The notes under the pieces: generated by a model
The model's database searches: none
Told to the model about the DNA's origin: nothing
The model's input: the letters and a program-made list of their open reading frames with translations, nothing else
Shown here: piece after piece, positions 46,093 to 55,249 of the stretch
Position numbering within the stretch: the first letter of the stretch is position 1
Layout of the letters: each line of letters starts with the position of its first letter
Assembly (NCBI RefSeq): GCF_042652645.1
Contig: NZ_JBHSGU010000002.1
Coordinates: 1,550,001-1,614,000, forward strand
Direction of reading: 5' to 3'
Length of the DNA stretch: 64,000 bases
Origin: Glaciecola siphonariae
Lineage (GTDB): Bacteria > Pseudomonadota > Gammaproteobacteria > Enterobacterales > Alteromonadaceae
Position numbers and translations under genes: made by a program

Positions 46093-46839
46093 GTGAGACA
46101 AAATATAGTAATAACCGGCGCGAGCTCAGGCCTTGGACGCGGGATGGCAATTGAGTTTGCGAAGATGGGACGTAATTTAGCACTTTGCGCGCGGCGAACC
46201 GACCGGTTGGCGTCCTTAAAAGAGGAGCTGTTAGTGATCAATCCCAAAATTACGGTGATCATCGAAGCGCTTGACGTAAATGACCATGATGCAGTATTCA
46301 CCGTCTTTCAAGCATTTAAACAAGAGCTCGGTCATATAGACCGAGTAATAGTCAATGCGGGCATGGGAAAAGGCGCATCCATCGGCACCGGTTACTTCCA
46401 AGCCAATAAGCAAACGGCGGTCACTAATTTTGTTTCTGCCTTAGCGCAATGTGAAGCAGCTGTAGAGATATTTCGGGCACAAAACTCCGGACACTTGGTG
46501 ACAGTATCGTCAATCAGTGCGGTACGCGGATTTAGGCGAGCACTTAACGTATACGCCGCCACTAAAGCAGCTCTTAGCTCGTTGAGCGAGGGCTTAAGAC
46601 TCGATTTACTGAACACGCCAATTAAAGTAACAACCTTACATCCAGGCTTTATTCAAAGCGAAATAAACGAAAAGGTGAAAAACGTCCCTTTTATGGTTGA
46701 TACCGAGACTGGCTGTAAAGCGATGGTCAAAGCGATAGAAAAAGAAGGCGCGAATAGCTACGTACCAACATGGCCTTGGGCGTTTTTGCAATTTTTGTTG
46801 CGCATCGCTCCTCTCAGTAGCCTGAAAAAAATGAGCTAA
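46093..46839 (+). CDS. Short-chain dehydrogenase/reductase
   Basis: A 248-residue classical SDR. The cofactor site is VITGASSGLGRGMAIEF, followed by VNAGMG near residue 89. The catalytic residues are in VSSISAVRG (Ser, near residue 138) and YAATKAAL (Tyr-x3-Lys, near 153). Arg/Arg-Thr after the second strand (CARRTDRL) suggests NADP(H). It lies in the dehydrogenase/kinase operon and ends 2 bp before the transporter. It may reduce or oxidise the keto/hydroxy acid handled by the operon; the substrate is unknown. Confidence 0.87.
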   Translation: MRQNIVITGASSGLGRGMAIEFAKMGRNLALCARRTDRLASLKEELLVINPKITVIIEALDVNDHDAVFTVFQAFKQELGHIDRVIVNAGMGKGASIGTGYFQANKQTAVTNFVSALAQCEAAVEIFRAQNSGHLVTVSSISAVRGFRRALNVYAATKAALSSLSEGLRLDLLNTPIKVTTLHPGFIQSEINEKVKNVPFMVDTETGCKAMVKAIEKEGANSYVPTWPWAFLQFLLRIAPLSSLKKMS

Positions 46840-46841
46840 GC

Positions 46842-47708
46842 ATGCAAGAGACCGTGTTTACGCAATTTATTTTACCGGGCGTGCTTGCGCTTGTTATGCT
46901 GGGTATGGGCTTAGGTCTTAACCTGAGTGATTTTTCTCGCTTGGTCAAAATGCCACGGGCTGTGATTGTTGGCCTAGTCGGTCAACTGCTCATACTGCCG
47001 GCATTTGCGCTTTGTCTTGCCCTGCTATTTCAGGCACCCAGTGAAATTGCGATTGGCTTGATGATTATTGCAGCCTGTCCCGGAGGCACCACCTCAAATT
47101 TAATTAGTCACGTTGCCAAGGCTAATTTAGCTCTCTCAGTGACCTTAACCGCCATCACTACTATAATTTGCGTCATTACCACGCCACTACTCATAAAGTA
47201 CTCTATAGGCTTTTTTGAACAGCAGCGCAGCGTTGATTTTTCACTGCTAAGCACGTCACTGGGTTTACTGGTAATTTCTATTATTCCGGTGATAATCGGC
47301 ATGGCTATTCGCGCCAAGTACAGCAAAAGTGCACGTCGAGCTGAGCCGTTTTTTCGTAAGTTATCTACCGTTTTCATGTTGCTATTAATTGCCATCATCA
47401 GCTATCAAGAGCGCGATATGCTGCTAGTTGCCTTTCCTGATGTATTTTTATTAGCAATGAGTCTCAATATTGGCGCTACCGCACTCGGATTAGTCTTAGC
47501 GCATTTGAGCAAGGTGTCGGCAAGAGACGGCGTGACGCTTGGCATAGAAATCGGCACGCAAAATGCCACTCTCGCCATTTTAATTGCCGTCACTTTTATT
47601 CAGGAGCCAGCATTTGCTATTGCCGCCGGTGTTTATGGCGTGACTATGTATCTTGGCGCATTTTTGTTAGTAATGGCCAGACGCTCAGTTCTTACAGCAC
47701 CTGAGTAA
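46842..47708 (+). CDS. Bile acid:sodium symporter (BASS) family transporter
   Basis: A 288-residue inner-membrane protein with about nine or ten helices. The family signature appears as IAACPGGTTSNLISHVAKAN near residue 76, and LGIEIGTQNATLAILIAVTF near residue 228 gives the second crossing motif, both part of the sodium and substrate sites. BASS members carry bile acids, 2-keto acids or pantoate-type organic acids. Position at the end of the acyl-CoA dehydrogenase operon suggests uptake of the acid that the operon degrades (inference). Confidence 0.85.
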   Translation: MQETVFTQFILPGVLALVMLGMGLGLNLSDFSRLVKMPRAVIVGLVGQLLILPAFALCLALLFQAPSEIAIGLMIIAACPGGTTSNLISHVAKANLALSVTLTAITTIICVITTPLLIKYSIGFFEQQRSVDFSLLSTSLGLLVISIIPVIIGMAIRAKYSKSARRAEPFFRKLSTVFMLLLIAIISYQERDMLLVAFPDVFLLAMSLNIGATALGLVLAHLSKVSARDGVTLGIEIGTQNATLAILIAVTFIQEPAFAIAAGVYGVTMYLGAFLLVMARRSVLTAPE

Positions 47709-47758
47709 CACTATAAGCTTGCCTATGTTTGCTATAGACCACTTGCTATGAGCATTTG

Positions 47759-47828
47759 CGATAGTTCATATGCAATGGTTCATATGCCGCGGTTCATAAG
47801 CCAAGGTTCATTCGCTATCGTTCAGACT
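47759..47828. repeat. 14-bp degenerate tandem repeat, five units
   Basis: Units CGATAGTTCATATG (47759), CAATGGTTCATATG (47773), CCGCGGTTCATAAG (47787), CCAAGGTTCATTCG (47801) and CTATCGTTCAGACT (47815) are exactly 14 bp apart, sharing a GTTCAT core. A weaker sixth unit may start at 47745. They lie in the gap between the transporter and serine hydrolase genes. Confidence 0.82.
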
Positions 47829-47926
47829 CTTCCTCATATACGTTCTTCATGTCGGTTTAAAGATTGAATTTTCATCGCTTTTTAAGCACACTTGAATACT
47901 CGCCAACATAAGGATTGTTCAATTCC

Positions 47927-49576
47927 ATGCGCATGCCCCTACTACGTTCTGCCATCACAAGCGTAATCGCGCTGTGCACCGCTGTGTCACTCGTTGGTGT
48001 ATCAGCATCTGCTGTTAGCCTCAATTCGGTCAGCGTCAGCTCTATCAGCCCAAATTCTGTGAATAACAGTGCGGTCGCCGCCACATCCTCATTGCCTGGT
48101 TTTGATGAAAGCAGACTGGATTTTGCTATTGAACATGCACTGGAGCAGTTTTATACGCCCGGCATGAGCGTGGCAGTTGTGCATGGCGAGCACACGATAT
48201 ATGCCAAAGGATTTGGTCTGGCAAATATCGCACGCAGGCAAGCCGTAAGCCCTGAAACTTATTTCAGGCTAGCGTCTACAAGTAAAGCGTTTACCGCAGC
48301 CGCGGTATCTATCTTAGTAGATGAGGGTAAGCTGGCTTGGGACGATTTAGTCATTGATCATATTCCGCATTTTCGCATGCAAGATGACTATGCAACTTTG
48401 CATTTTACGGTCGAAGACCTTCTCACCCATAAAAGCGGATTATTAAGCGGAGCGGGCGACAGCATGATTTGGCCAGAGCCGAGCGGATTTACGCGCCAAG
48501 AGGTCATAAAAAACTTGCGTTACCTTACGCCAGAATATGAGTTTTCTCGCCGCTATGCCTATAGCAACGTTATGTATATTACCGCCGGAGAACTAGTGGC
48601 AAAACTATCTGGCCAAAGCTTTGAAGATTTTGTTGATGAGCGAATTTTCAAGGCCTTGGACATGCCTTGTTTCACTGGCGCAATGCCGCCTGACGCGGTT
48701 GCCATAAGTGCAATGAGCTACGGCCACAGCGATGCAAAAGGTATTTATCCAATTCCGCGCAATGCAATCACCGGCGAGGCCCAAATGTCTGCTGCCGCAG
48801 GCGGTATGGTGTGTAATGCAAACGGCATGGCAAAATGGATTAGCGCATTACTCAGGCCTAATAGTTCGATTCTCTCAAGCGAACAACTAGACAAAATGTG
48901 GCAGCCCCACACAATTCTTGGCGTTTCGGATATTGAGCATGAATGGAACCACACGCACTTTAAAAGCTATGGCCTCGGCTGGCGACTGTCTAACGAAGGT
49001 CGCTTTAAAGTTGTTTCGCATACCGGCACGCTCTCGGGATATCAAGCATTTGTTGTTTTGATACCTGAGCTGAATGCAGGGGCTGTGGTACTCAACAATG
49101 GCTCAAACTACGGCGCAAGAGGCTCGGTGATGCAAAGCATTGTAAAAATGCTGATGAATGAGCCTGAACATGACTGGGTGCACGCTTATGTGGAGTATCA
49201 AAAAGAGCAAGAGCAGCGATATCTCGCTCGCGCGCAAACACCAACACCTACTGCCGGTATGAGCATCAATATGCAACAGCTCCTTGGCACCTATCGAGAT
49301 GCTTGGTTTGAAGATTTCACGATATTCGAAGAGAGTGGAGAAGTACGAATTGCATCCTCAAGAATGACGACTCTGACAGGAACGATAGAAAATTTCCAAG
49401 ACACAAGCTTTAAAATTGTTTGGGATAATCAAAATGCGGCAAGTGATGCGTTTTTGCACGCAGAGCTTGATCTTAATCGGAACATTACGGGCTTCAAGCT
49501 GCATCCCTTTGGCGCTCACGTTCAGCTAAACCATGAGTGGCGAGACATGCACTTTAAGAAAGTGGCTGAACAATAA
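47927..49576 (+). CDS. Exported class C beta-lactamase-like serine hydrolase
   Basis: A 549-residue envelope protein. A signal peptide of about 30 residues is followed by a Ser/Asn/Val-rich linker. The beta-lactamase-fold core has the nucleophile motif S-x-x-K (RLASTSKAFTAA near residue 105), Tyr-x-Asn (YAYSNVMY near 208) and HTGTLSGY near residue 365 in place of KTG. A C-terminal domain of about 100 residues (DUF3471-like, GTYRDAWFEDFTIFEESGE) follows. Relatives are peptidases or esterases, rarely true beta-lactamases. ATG at 47927 is used; an upstream TTG at 47915 directly abuts the AAGGA site. It is coupled to the next gene by a 1-bp overlap. Confidence 0.87.
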   Translation: MRMPLLRSAITSVIALCTAVSLVGVSASAVSLNSVSVSSISPNSVNNSAVAATSSLPGFDESRLDFAIEHALEQFYTPGMSVAVVHGEHTIYAKGFGLANIARRQAVSPETYFRLASTSKAFTAAAVSILVDEGKLAWDDLVIDHIPHFRMQDDYATLHFTVEDLLTHKSGLLSGAGDSMIWPEPSGFTRQEVIKNLRYLTPEYEFSRRYAYSNVMYITAGELVAKLSGQSFEDFVDERIFKALDMPCFTGAMPPDAVAISAMSYGHSDAKGIYPIPRNAITGEAQMSAAAGGMVCNANGMAKWISALLRPNSSILSSEQLDKMWQPHTILGVSDIEHEWNHTHFKSYGLGWRLSNEGRFKVVSHTGTLSGYQAFVVLIPELNAGAVVLNNGSNYGARGSVMQSIVKMLMNEPEHDWVHAYVEYQKEQEQRYLARAQTPTPTAGMSINMQQLLGTYRDAWFEDFTIFEESGEVRIASSRMTTLTGTIENFQDTSFKIVWDNQNAASDAFLHAELDLNRNITGFKLHPFGAHVQLNHEWRDMHFKKVAEQ

Positions 49577-52101
49577 TGAAAGTCAAACCGCTGTTCACAA
49601 AAAAGATTTTTTGGTTCAGCGCCATATCTGTCTTGAGTATTTTTTTGATGATAGATGCATCTGCGCTTGTGGCAGATAAACCACCTATTACCGGGGAGGT
49701 AGCAAAAACAGCAAGAGACAACGCAAAAGCCCTTGCCAATGGATTAGCCGCGCCACGCTCTTTTATTGAACTGCGTTTTGATGAAGACGACGTACTTGCC
49801 ATAAGCGCCGCAGGCTCTCATTTGTTTGATAATACGAATGTAGCGCTCGCCTACAGCCCTAGCTTTGTGCAAGTGGGGGCCAGCAGCCGCATAAATTTAA
49901 AAATCACGTCACTGTATGTAAATGCTAGATGCGATATAACGCTAAACAATACCCAAAGCGAACTTAGCAGTTGCCGCTTAGGTGATTTAGTGATTCCGGC
50001 ATTCGTAGTTAATGCGCTGATGAAAGCAGGCGTATGGTTACTCTTTGATAAAGAGGTAAGCAACACCGTTGACAATATGCTAGCGGGTCTTCGCTATGAA
50101 AACAGAGAACTGGTGCTCTTCGCTAATAAAAGTGCTGATTTGCGGGAACGAGTCAATCAGTCATTACGACAGGCATCTGGGGTCGCAAAAGTAGCGTTAA
50201 GTAATGACCTGCCGCCGCCTGAGCTTATTGATATTTATCTTGAGCGTTTGTATTCAACAGACTATCGCGGGCAGTCATTGCTCTTACCCATGACCGAACT
50301 TGCGCAATTAGCCTCGGTGAGAAGTTTAGATAACAGTCCGCAAGAGGAGAATGCCGCCTTGATCTGGGCGCTTGCTATTCGCTACGGCAGTGCTCGTTTC
50401 GCCCGACTGGCAAACGTAGATGACCCTGAAACCTCACTTGGCGTCCAGATTAGAGGCAGAGAAGACTTAGCACTGCATTTTTTGTATTCGGCCATACTCG
50501 AACAAGTGGGCAACGAAAGCCTGTCTTTTAATATCGGTGAGCTCAAAGAAGTCCTCGATAGCGGCAGTGGCGGCTCAGGCTTTAGCTTCGTTGACTTGGC
50601 CGCTGACAAAGCCGGCATCGCTTTTTCAAAGCGCTTAACTACCTCCTACGACGACGCGGTGAAGGCACAATCGCTGTTGGCTAATGCCAAATCCGAAATC
50701 GTGTTTTTTCCATTTACGCACGATTTACCGGAAGGATTTAGTGAAGCATCGTTTGCGCGCGTCTTTGGCGAGATGAATTCCCCGACTTATCAAAACATGG
50801 AGAGCACGATTGATACGCGCATCAGTAGCCTTCCTATCCACAACCCCATCCACAACAATAGACCGCTATTCACCCCACCAGCACTCAGTAAGGTAAGCGC
50901 AATCGACCAAGGAAAGTGGCTTAAAGTAGATACTCACATACACACTACCTACTCAGACGGTGCCAATTCAGTTGACGAAATCGCAGAGCAGGCATCCTCG
51001 TTTGGCTGTGATGTTATCGCAATCACCGATCACGGAGATAAGAATTTAAGCGGTGTTTTGTCTGATCAGTACTTTGCCGATATACAAAGAGCTAATGCTC
51101 GATTCCCTTATATGACCGTCATGGCCGGCTTTGAGTGGAATATCCCCCCGTTTAATGGCAGAGAACATGCAACCGTGCTGTTTGACCAGAGGCCATCTGA
51201 TTTGCGCGCATTGGCTGAGTTTAGGCGTGATTTTGACCACTATAAACAACGCAGCACTCGGCATTTAAACATAGCCCCAGCTATGGCTGCTCTTAATGAA
51301 TATTCTGCACAAGCTGCGCAAAAACCCGTGCTCATTTACAATCATCCCAGCCGAAAAGATGCCAGTATCGATGAGAACTTTTACGACTTATCTCAATGGC
51401 TTAGTATGTCTGACCTATTTATTGGCATGTCGGGGGCACCTGGCCATCAAGCAAAGCGAGCACAAGACAATGGCTCATATAATGAAACACTGCGCACGGA
51501 ACACGGGTGGGACCCAGCTACTAGCAAAATAGGCGGCGTGTGGGACCAACTGCTGCAGGCAGGCTATCGAGTATTCGGCGCAAGGGCCGCGTCTGACTTC
51601 CATAATACCAACATGGACTATTGGCCCTGCCAATTCTCAAGCACGCACGTTTACAGCAACAGTATTTCGCCTTCAGACGTTTTAGCCGCTCTTCGCGCAG
51701 GTAAGGCCTGGGCCCAACACGGCAACTTTGTAAAATCGGTATCATTCTCAATTTCATCCAACATCAAAGGCATAGAAAGAAAGTTTGTTCCCGGTGAACA
51801 TATGTCGATTAAGCAAGACCAAGCGCTCACTTTGTCGATTGAAATAGAGCTTAACAAAGCAGATTGGCAAGGCTTTGCAACAAGCCTCGATGATTTAAAT
51901 CTTATCATTGTGCAAAGCAGCGCCATATCTAGTGTCTCACTTTTGCCAAACGCTACCCGTGATAACCATACATATAGCCTGCAATTGCCCTTTAATGTTG
52001 CTAAGGACCTTAAAGCAGTGCGTTTGCAGGGTCGAAGCATTCAGGCTGGCGAGCATCACTATCAGTTTATGACAAACCCCATATTTTTTACGGAGAAATA
52101 G
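49576..52101 (+). CDS. Membrane-anchored PHP-domain phosphoesterase-like protein
   Basis: An 841-residue protein with an N-terminal hydrophobic segment (residues 11-32) that may be an anchor or signal. Residues 50-430 form a region I do not recognise, mostly mixed helix and strand. Residues 450-780 are a PHP domain of the CehA/McbA-like type: WLKVDTHIHTTYSDGAN near residue 454, IAITDHGDKN near 487, IYNHPSRKDAS near 585 and GARAASDFHNT near 668 supply the metal-binding His and Asp residues. PHP enzymes hydrolyse phosphoesters or related bonds. A 12-bp in-frame duplication (50833-50856) lies just before the PHP domain. The lipoprotein gene starts 1 bp after its stop. Confidence 0.8.
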   Translation: MKVKPLFTKKIFWFSAISVLSIFLMIDASALVADKPPITGEVAKTARDNAKALANGLAAPRSFIELRFDEDDVLAISAAGSHLFDNTNVALAYSPSFVQVGASSRINLKITSLYVNARCDITLNNTQSELSSCRLGDLVIPAFVVNALMKAGVWLLFDKEVSNTVDNMLAGLRYENRELVLFANKSADLRERVNQSLRQASGVAKVALSNDLPPPELIDIYLERLYSTDYRGQSLLLPMTELAQLASVRSLDNSPQEENAALIWALAIRYGSARFARLANVDDPETSLGVQIRGREDLALHFLYSAILEQVGNESLSFNIGELKEVLDSGSGGSGFSFVDLAADKAGIAFSKRLTTSYDDAVKAQSLLANAKSEIVFFPFTHDLPEGFSEASFARVFGEMNSPTYQNMESTIDTRISSLPIHNPIHNNRPLFTPPALSKVSAIDQGKWLKVDTHIHTTYSDGANSVDEIAEQASSFGCDVIAITDHGDKNLSGVLSDQYFADIQRANARFPYMTVMAGFEWNIPPFNGREHATVLFDQRPSDLRALAEFRRDFDHYKQRSTRHLNIAPAMAALNEYSAQAAQKPVLIYNHPSRKDASIDENFYDLSQWLSMSDLFIGMSGAPGHQAKRAQDNGSYNETLRTEHGWDPATSKIGGVWDQLLQAGYRVFGARAASDFHNTNMDYWPCQFSSTHVYSNSISPSDVLAALRAGKAWAQHGNFVKSVSFSISSNIKGIERKFVPGEHMSIKQDQALTLSIEIELNKADWQGFATSLDDLNLIIVQSSAISSVSLLPNATRDNHTYSLQLPFNVAKDLKAVRLQGRSIQAGEHHYQFMTNPIFFTEK
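50833..50856 (+). repeat. 12-bp in-frame tandem duplication in the PHP gene
   Basis: CCTATCCACAAC (50833-50844) is followed by CCCATCCACAAC (50845-50856), encoding PIHN twice in the hinge before the PHP domain. Confidence 0.8.
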
Positions 52102-52102
52102 T

Positions 52103-53374
52103 ATGCAGATATCCAAGAGCGTAAAAATGCTGAGTAGTTTACTGGTCGTATGTTCAATAGTCGCTTGCTCTGATAAAGCGCCTCTAGAAGCTGTACCTGT
52201 AGATACCGGCAGCACTGTGATAGATGCAAAATATATCGACATAAAAGATGCGCATTTTAAGCCCCCAGTCTTTACAGAAATCGAGCTCGACATCGGTGTT
52301 CCCGCGGCTGCCGTGTGGGGCGCAACCGGAAGGGACAACGACGGCAGAATATATTTTGGTCTATCAACATATAAGGGCATACACGATACTGCTTTTTTAG
52401 CGCAATACGACCCAGCAACAGGCATCAGCACTGCACAGTCTGACACGCTGACTCAACTCAAACGCGCACGGCTATATGTTGATGGGATGAGCCAAAATAA
52501 ACTGCACAGTAAGTTTTTTATGGCAGAAGATGGTTATTTATACTTCTCTAGTTTTGATGAAACCGGTGAGACCAGCACGCGAAATCCTATTTATGGCGGT
52601 AATTTATGGCGAAAGCTTCCAGATGATGAAAACTGGGAGCATTTGCTTGCAAGCGATGAGGCACTCATCGCAGTAAACGTGCACGGGCGTTATGTGTACG
52701 CATTAGGATATTGGGATCACGTATTGTATCAGTACGATACCATCACCCAGCGCAGTACAAAGCTTTCGATTGGCTCAGTACCCGGACACATATCACGTAA
52801 TTTTTTGGTTAACCGCAAGGGTCATGTATTTGTCCCCCGCGTTGAACAACTCGCCAATGGCGAGAGCAGCACCGTATTAGTAGAGATAAGTCCATCGATG
52901 GCGATAAGCGATTTACATCCCATGAACGACTATCTAAATAAGGGCAACTTTGGTAGCCATGGGATAGTTGCCTATACCAATATGAAAAACGGCGATGCTT
53001 ATTTTATCGCGGCAAGCGGTGGTTTGTATCATATAGTGGAAACAGCGACCGGGGGGCATGAGCTCAAATATTTAGGGAAATTTGAAGGACAATACGAAAA
53101 TAGCTATATCGCAAGTCTATTTTCTCCCGACGGTGAATCCTTACTTGTTGGCCTAGGCAGAAATCAAGAAACCGATGGTTACTTTTGGTATATACGCGAG
53201 CTTAGCACCCAAGTTACCGTGAACTACCCCGTCGATACTATTCCTAAAAAAGACTATTTGCTTTATGGCTCAATCACCACAGACGATGAGGGCAATATGT
53301 ATATAGTAGGTCGAGACGCAAGAAACCGCTCGCGCCACAGACCGGTTATTATTAAGGCGAGCTATACGCAATAA
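52103..53374 (+). CDS. Lipoprotein with probable beta-propeller fold
   Basis: A 423-residue lipoprotein: signal peptide ending CSIVAC, lipidated Cys22. The mature chain has about seven repeats built around an Asp/Asn-Gly turn followed by an aromatic strand: NDGRIYFGLS, EDGYLYFSS, GRYVYALGY, KGHVFVPR, NGDAYFIAAS, DGESLLVGLG and EGNMYIVGRD. That spacing suggests a seven-bladed propeller. I cannot name the family. Tight coupling to the PHP and serine hydrolase genes points to a shared envelope task. It converges with the antiporter gene. Confidence 0.72.
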   Translation: MQISKSVKMLSSLLVVCSIVACSDKAPLEAVPVDTGSTVIDAKYIDIKDAHFKPPVFTEIELDIGVPAAAVWGATGRDNDGRIYFGLSTYKGIHDTAFLAQYDPATGISTAQSDTLTQLKRARLYVDGMSQNKLHSKFFMAEDGYLYFSSFDETGETSTRNPIYGGNLWRKLPDDENWEHLLASDEALIAVNVHGRYVYALGYWDHVLYQYDTITQRSTKLSIGSVPGHISRNFLVNRKGHVFVPRVEQLANGESSTVLVEISPSMAISDLHPMNDYLNKGNFGSHGIVAYTNMKNGDAYFIAASGGLYHIVETATGGHELKYLGKFEGQYENSYIASLFSPDGESLLVGLGRNQETDGYFWYIRELSTQVTVNYPVDTIPKKDYLLYGSITTDDEGNMYIVGRDARNRSRHRPVIIKASYTQ

Positions 53375-53417
53375 ATTAGCTCAACGCTAGATGAGAGGCA
53401 GCGGCCCGCAACGAGTT

Positions 53418-55175
53418 CTAGCGGACGTCTTCCCGGTCCGCCTTAAATATCTGCTCCAGCTCTTGCCTTCCCTGTTCTGCGGTTTTAACTAGCCCCTCGA
53501 ACTCAAGGTTTTCTGCTATGACCTTATCAAGCATTTTGCGGTCGTGCTTGGCAAAAATATCGACCATATTTTCAGACTGACCTTGCGTATATCCATATGC
53601 ATGCAAGACCTCTCTGCAGGCCGTCAGACCCGCGTCGAACATTTCACGTACAAAACTGTCAATGCCTAGCTTTGCCAGCTCGGTGGCATGCATGCGGTCA
53701 CGTGCTCGCGCGATAATCTTAATCGCGGGAAACTCTTCTTTTATCAACAGCGCAAGCTTTGTGATTTCTGCAGGGTCGTTAATTGCAATTAATACAACGC
53801 GCGCTTCTTGAATGCCCGACTTTTTAAGTAAATCGAGGCGAGTAGCGTCCCCATAAAAAACACGATTGCCAAAGCGTTTAACAAATTCAATGTGCTCGGC
53901 ATCTTTGTCCATTGCGGTAAATGCAATGCCATTAGCCGCAAGCACCCGCGCGGTGATTTGCCCAAATCGCCCAAAGCCAGCAATAATCACCTGCGGCTCG
54001 TCGGAATCACGCTGATTGTCGTATACCGCGGGACAGTTTTTAGTGTTAAAAAATAATGAGTAAATAATGACTACCGGAGACGTCAGCGCCATCGACAGCC
54101 CAACAATTAAGTTAACCTGCCCTGCTACTTGGGCCTCGAGAACAGCATTGCCAACTGCCAGCGTCATAACCACAAAAGCAAATTCGCCGCCCTGTGATAG
54201 CATTAGCGCAATGCGCGTTGAGTCGGTATTCGACTGCTTATTCAGCCGTAAAATGGCATAAATAATCAGCGCTTTTACAAATACCAACAGCATACTCATC
54301 CCAATAATAAACATGGGCTGGGCAATCAATAGGCTTAAATCTAAGTTCATGCCTATGGCAATAAAGAATAAGCCCAATAACAAGCCCTTAAACGGCTCTA
54401 TTTCAGTTTCTAGTTGATGCTTGAAGCTGCTTTCAGATAACAAAATACCGGCGATGAATGCACCCATGCCCATCGACAGGCCTGACGACGACATGGCCAG
54501 AGCGGTAACTAACACAATAAACAAGGCGGCGGCGGTCATCACCTCCGAGCTACCGTATCGCGCCACAACGCGTAAAAATGGATTTATTAAAAATCGTCCA
54601 ATAACTAACACTGATACCACAACAAGCACCGATATATACCATGGCGGACCGGCATCGCCATTCACCGGAGCAAACGAAGCCACCAGCAATAAAATCGGAA
54701 TAACGGCCACGTCTTGCATTAACAAGATTGAAAAGCCCTGCTGACCGGGTGGCGTTTTTAGTATTCGCTGCTCGTTCATTAACTGAATAGCAAACGCGGT
54801 GGAAGACAGTGCAAGCGCTAATCCAATGGTGATACTCATAGAGAGCGTCAGCGCAAACACAAAATAACAGAGCGCACCAATAATGAAGGCGCTAATGAGG
54901 AGCTGTGAACCGCCGCTAAACATTATCTGATTGCGCATACGCCAAAGTGTTTTTGGCTCAAGTTCGAGTCCAATCACAAACAGCAGCAAAACAACGCCAA
55001 GTTCAGCAAAATGTAAAATGGTGTAAGGGTCGTCAATGAAGTTTAGAGCAGATGGACCAATGATAATGCCCGCTATCAAATACCCTAGAATACTGCCGAG
55101 TTTAAGTTTTTTGAAAAGCGGCACTGCAATTAATGTAGCGCCTAAAAATATGGCAACCGACCCGAGCAAACTCAT
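53418..55175 (-). CDS. CPA2-type monovalent cation:proton antiporter (KefB/KefC-like)
   Basis: A 585-residue transporter with about 12 helices in residues 1-375 and a cytosolic TrkA-N (RCK) domain after that. The N-terminal LKLGSILGYLIAGIIIGPS is the CPA2 signature, and GGEFAFVVMTLAV near residue 330 is another conserved helix. The nucleotide-binding motif is IIAGFGRFGQITARVLAANG near residue 400. It probably exchanges K+ or Na+ for H+. Start at 55175 has an AAGGA site; a longer TTG start at 55193 is unlikely. Whether glutathione gates it, as in KefC, is unknown. Confidence 0.86.
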   Translation of the reverse strand: MSLLGSVAIFLGATLIAVPLFKKLKLGSILGYLIAGIIIGPSALNFIDDPYTILHFAELGVVLLLFVIGLELEPKTLWRMRNQIMFSGGSQLLISAFIIGALCYFVFALTLSMSITIGLALALSSTAFAIQLMNEQRILKTPPGQQGFSILLMQDVAVIPILLLVASFAPVNGDAGPPWYISVLVVVSVLVIGRFLINPFLRVVARYGSSEVMTAAALFIVLVTALAMSSSGLSMGMGAFIAGILLSESSFKHQLETEIEPFKGLLLGLFFIAIGMNLDLSLLIAQPMFIIGMSMLLVFVKALIIYAILRLNKQSNTDSTRIALMLSQGGEFAFVVMTLAVGNAVLEAQVAGQVNLIVGLSMALTSPVVIIYSLFFNTKNCPAVYDNQRDSDEPQVIIAGFGRFGQITARVLAANGIAFTAMDKDAEHIEFVKRFGNRVFYGDATRLDLLKKSGIQEARVVLIAINDPAEITKLALLIKEEFPAIKIIARARDRMHATELAKLGIDSFVREMFDAGLTACREVLHAYGYTQGQSENMVDIFAKHDRKMLDKVIAENLEFEGLVKTAEQGRQELEQIFKADREDVR

Positions 55176-55249
55176 AACTATCCTTATGTGCAAAATCAGT
55201 CATAAGTGTAGCGTGCTTTACCAAGGCCGGATAGTCGAGATTAAGGCGA

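Noticed and set aside
47745..47828. Possible CRISPR array
   Set aside because: The 14-bp units are contiguous and degenerate, with no spacers of uniform length and no cas genes nearby.
47927..49576. True class C beta-lactamase
   Set aside because: The large size, extra C-terminal domain, HTG triad and operon partners fit a peptidase/esterase-type relative better.
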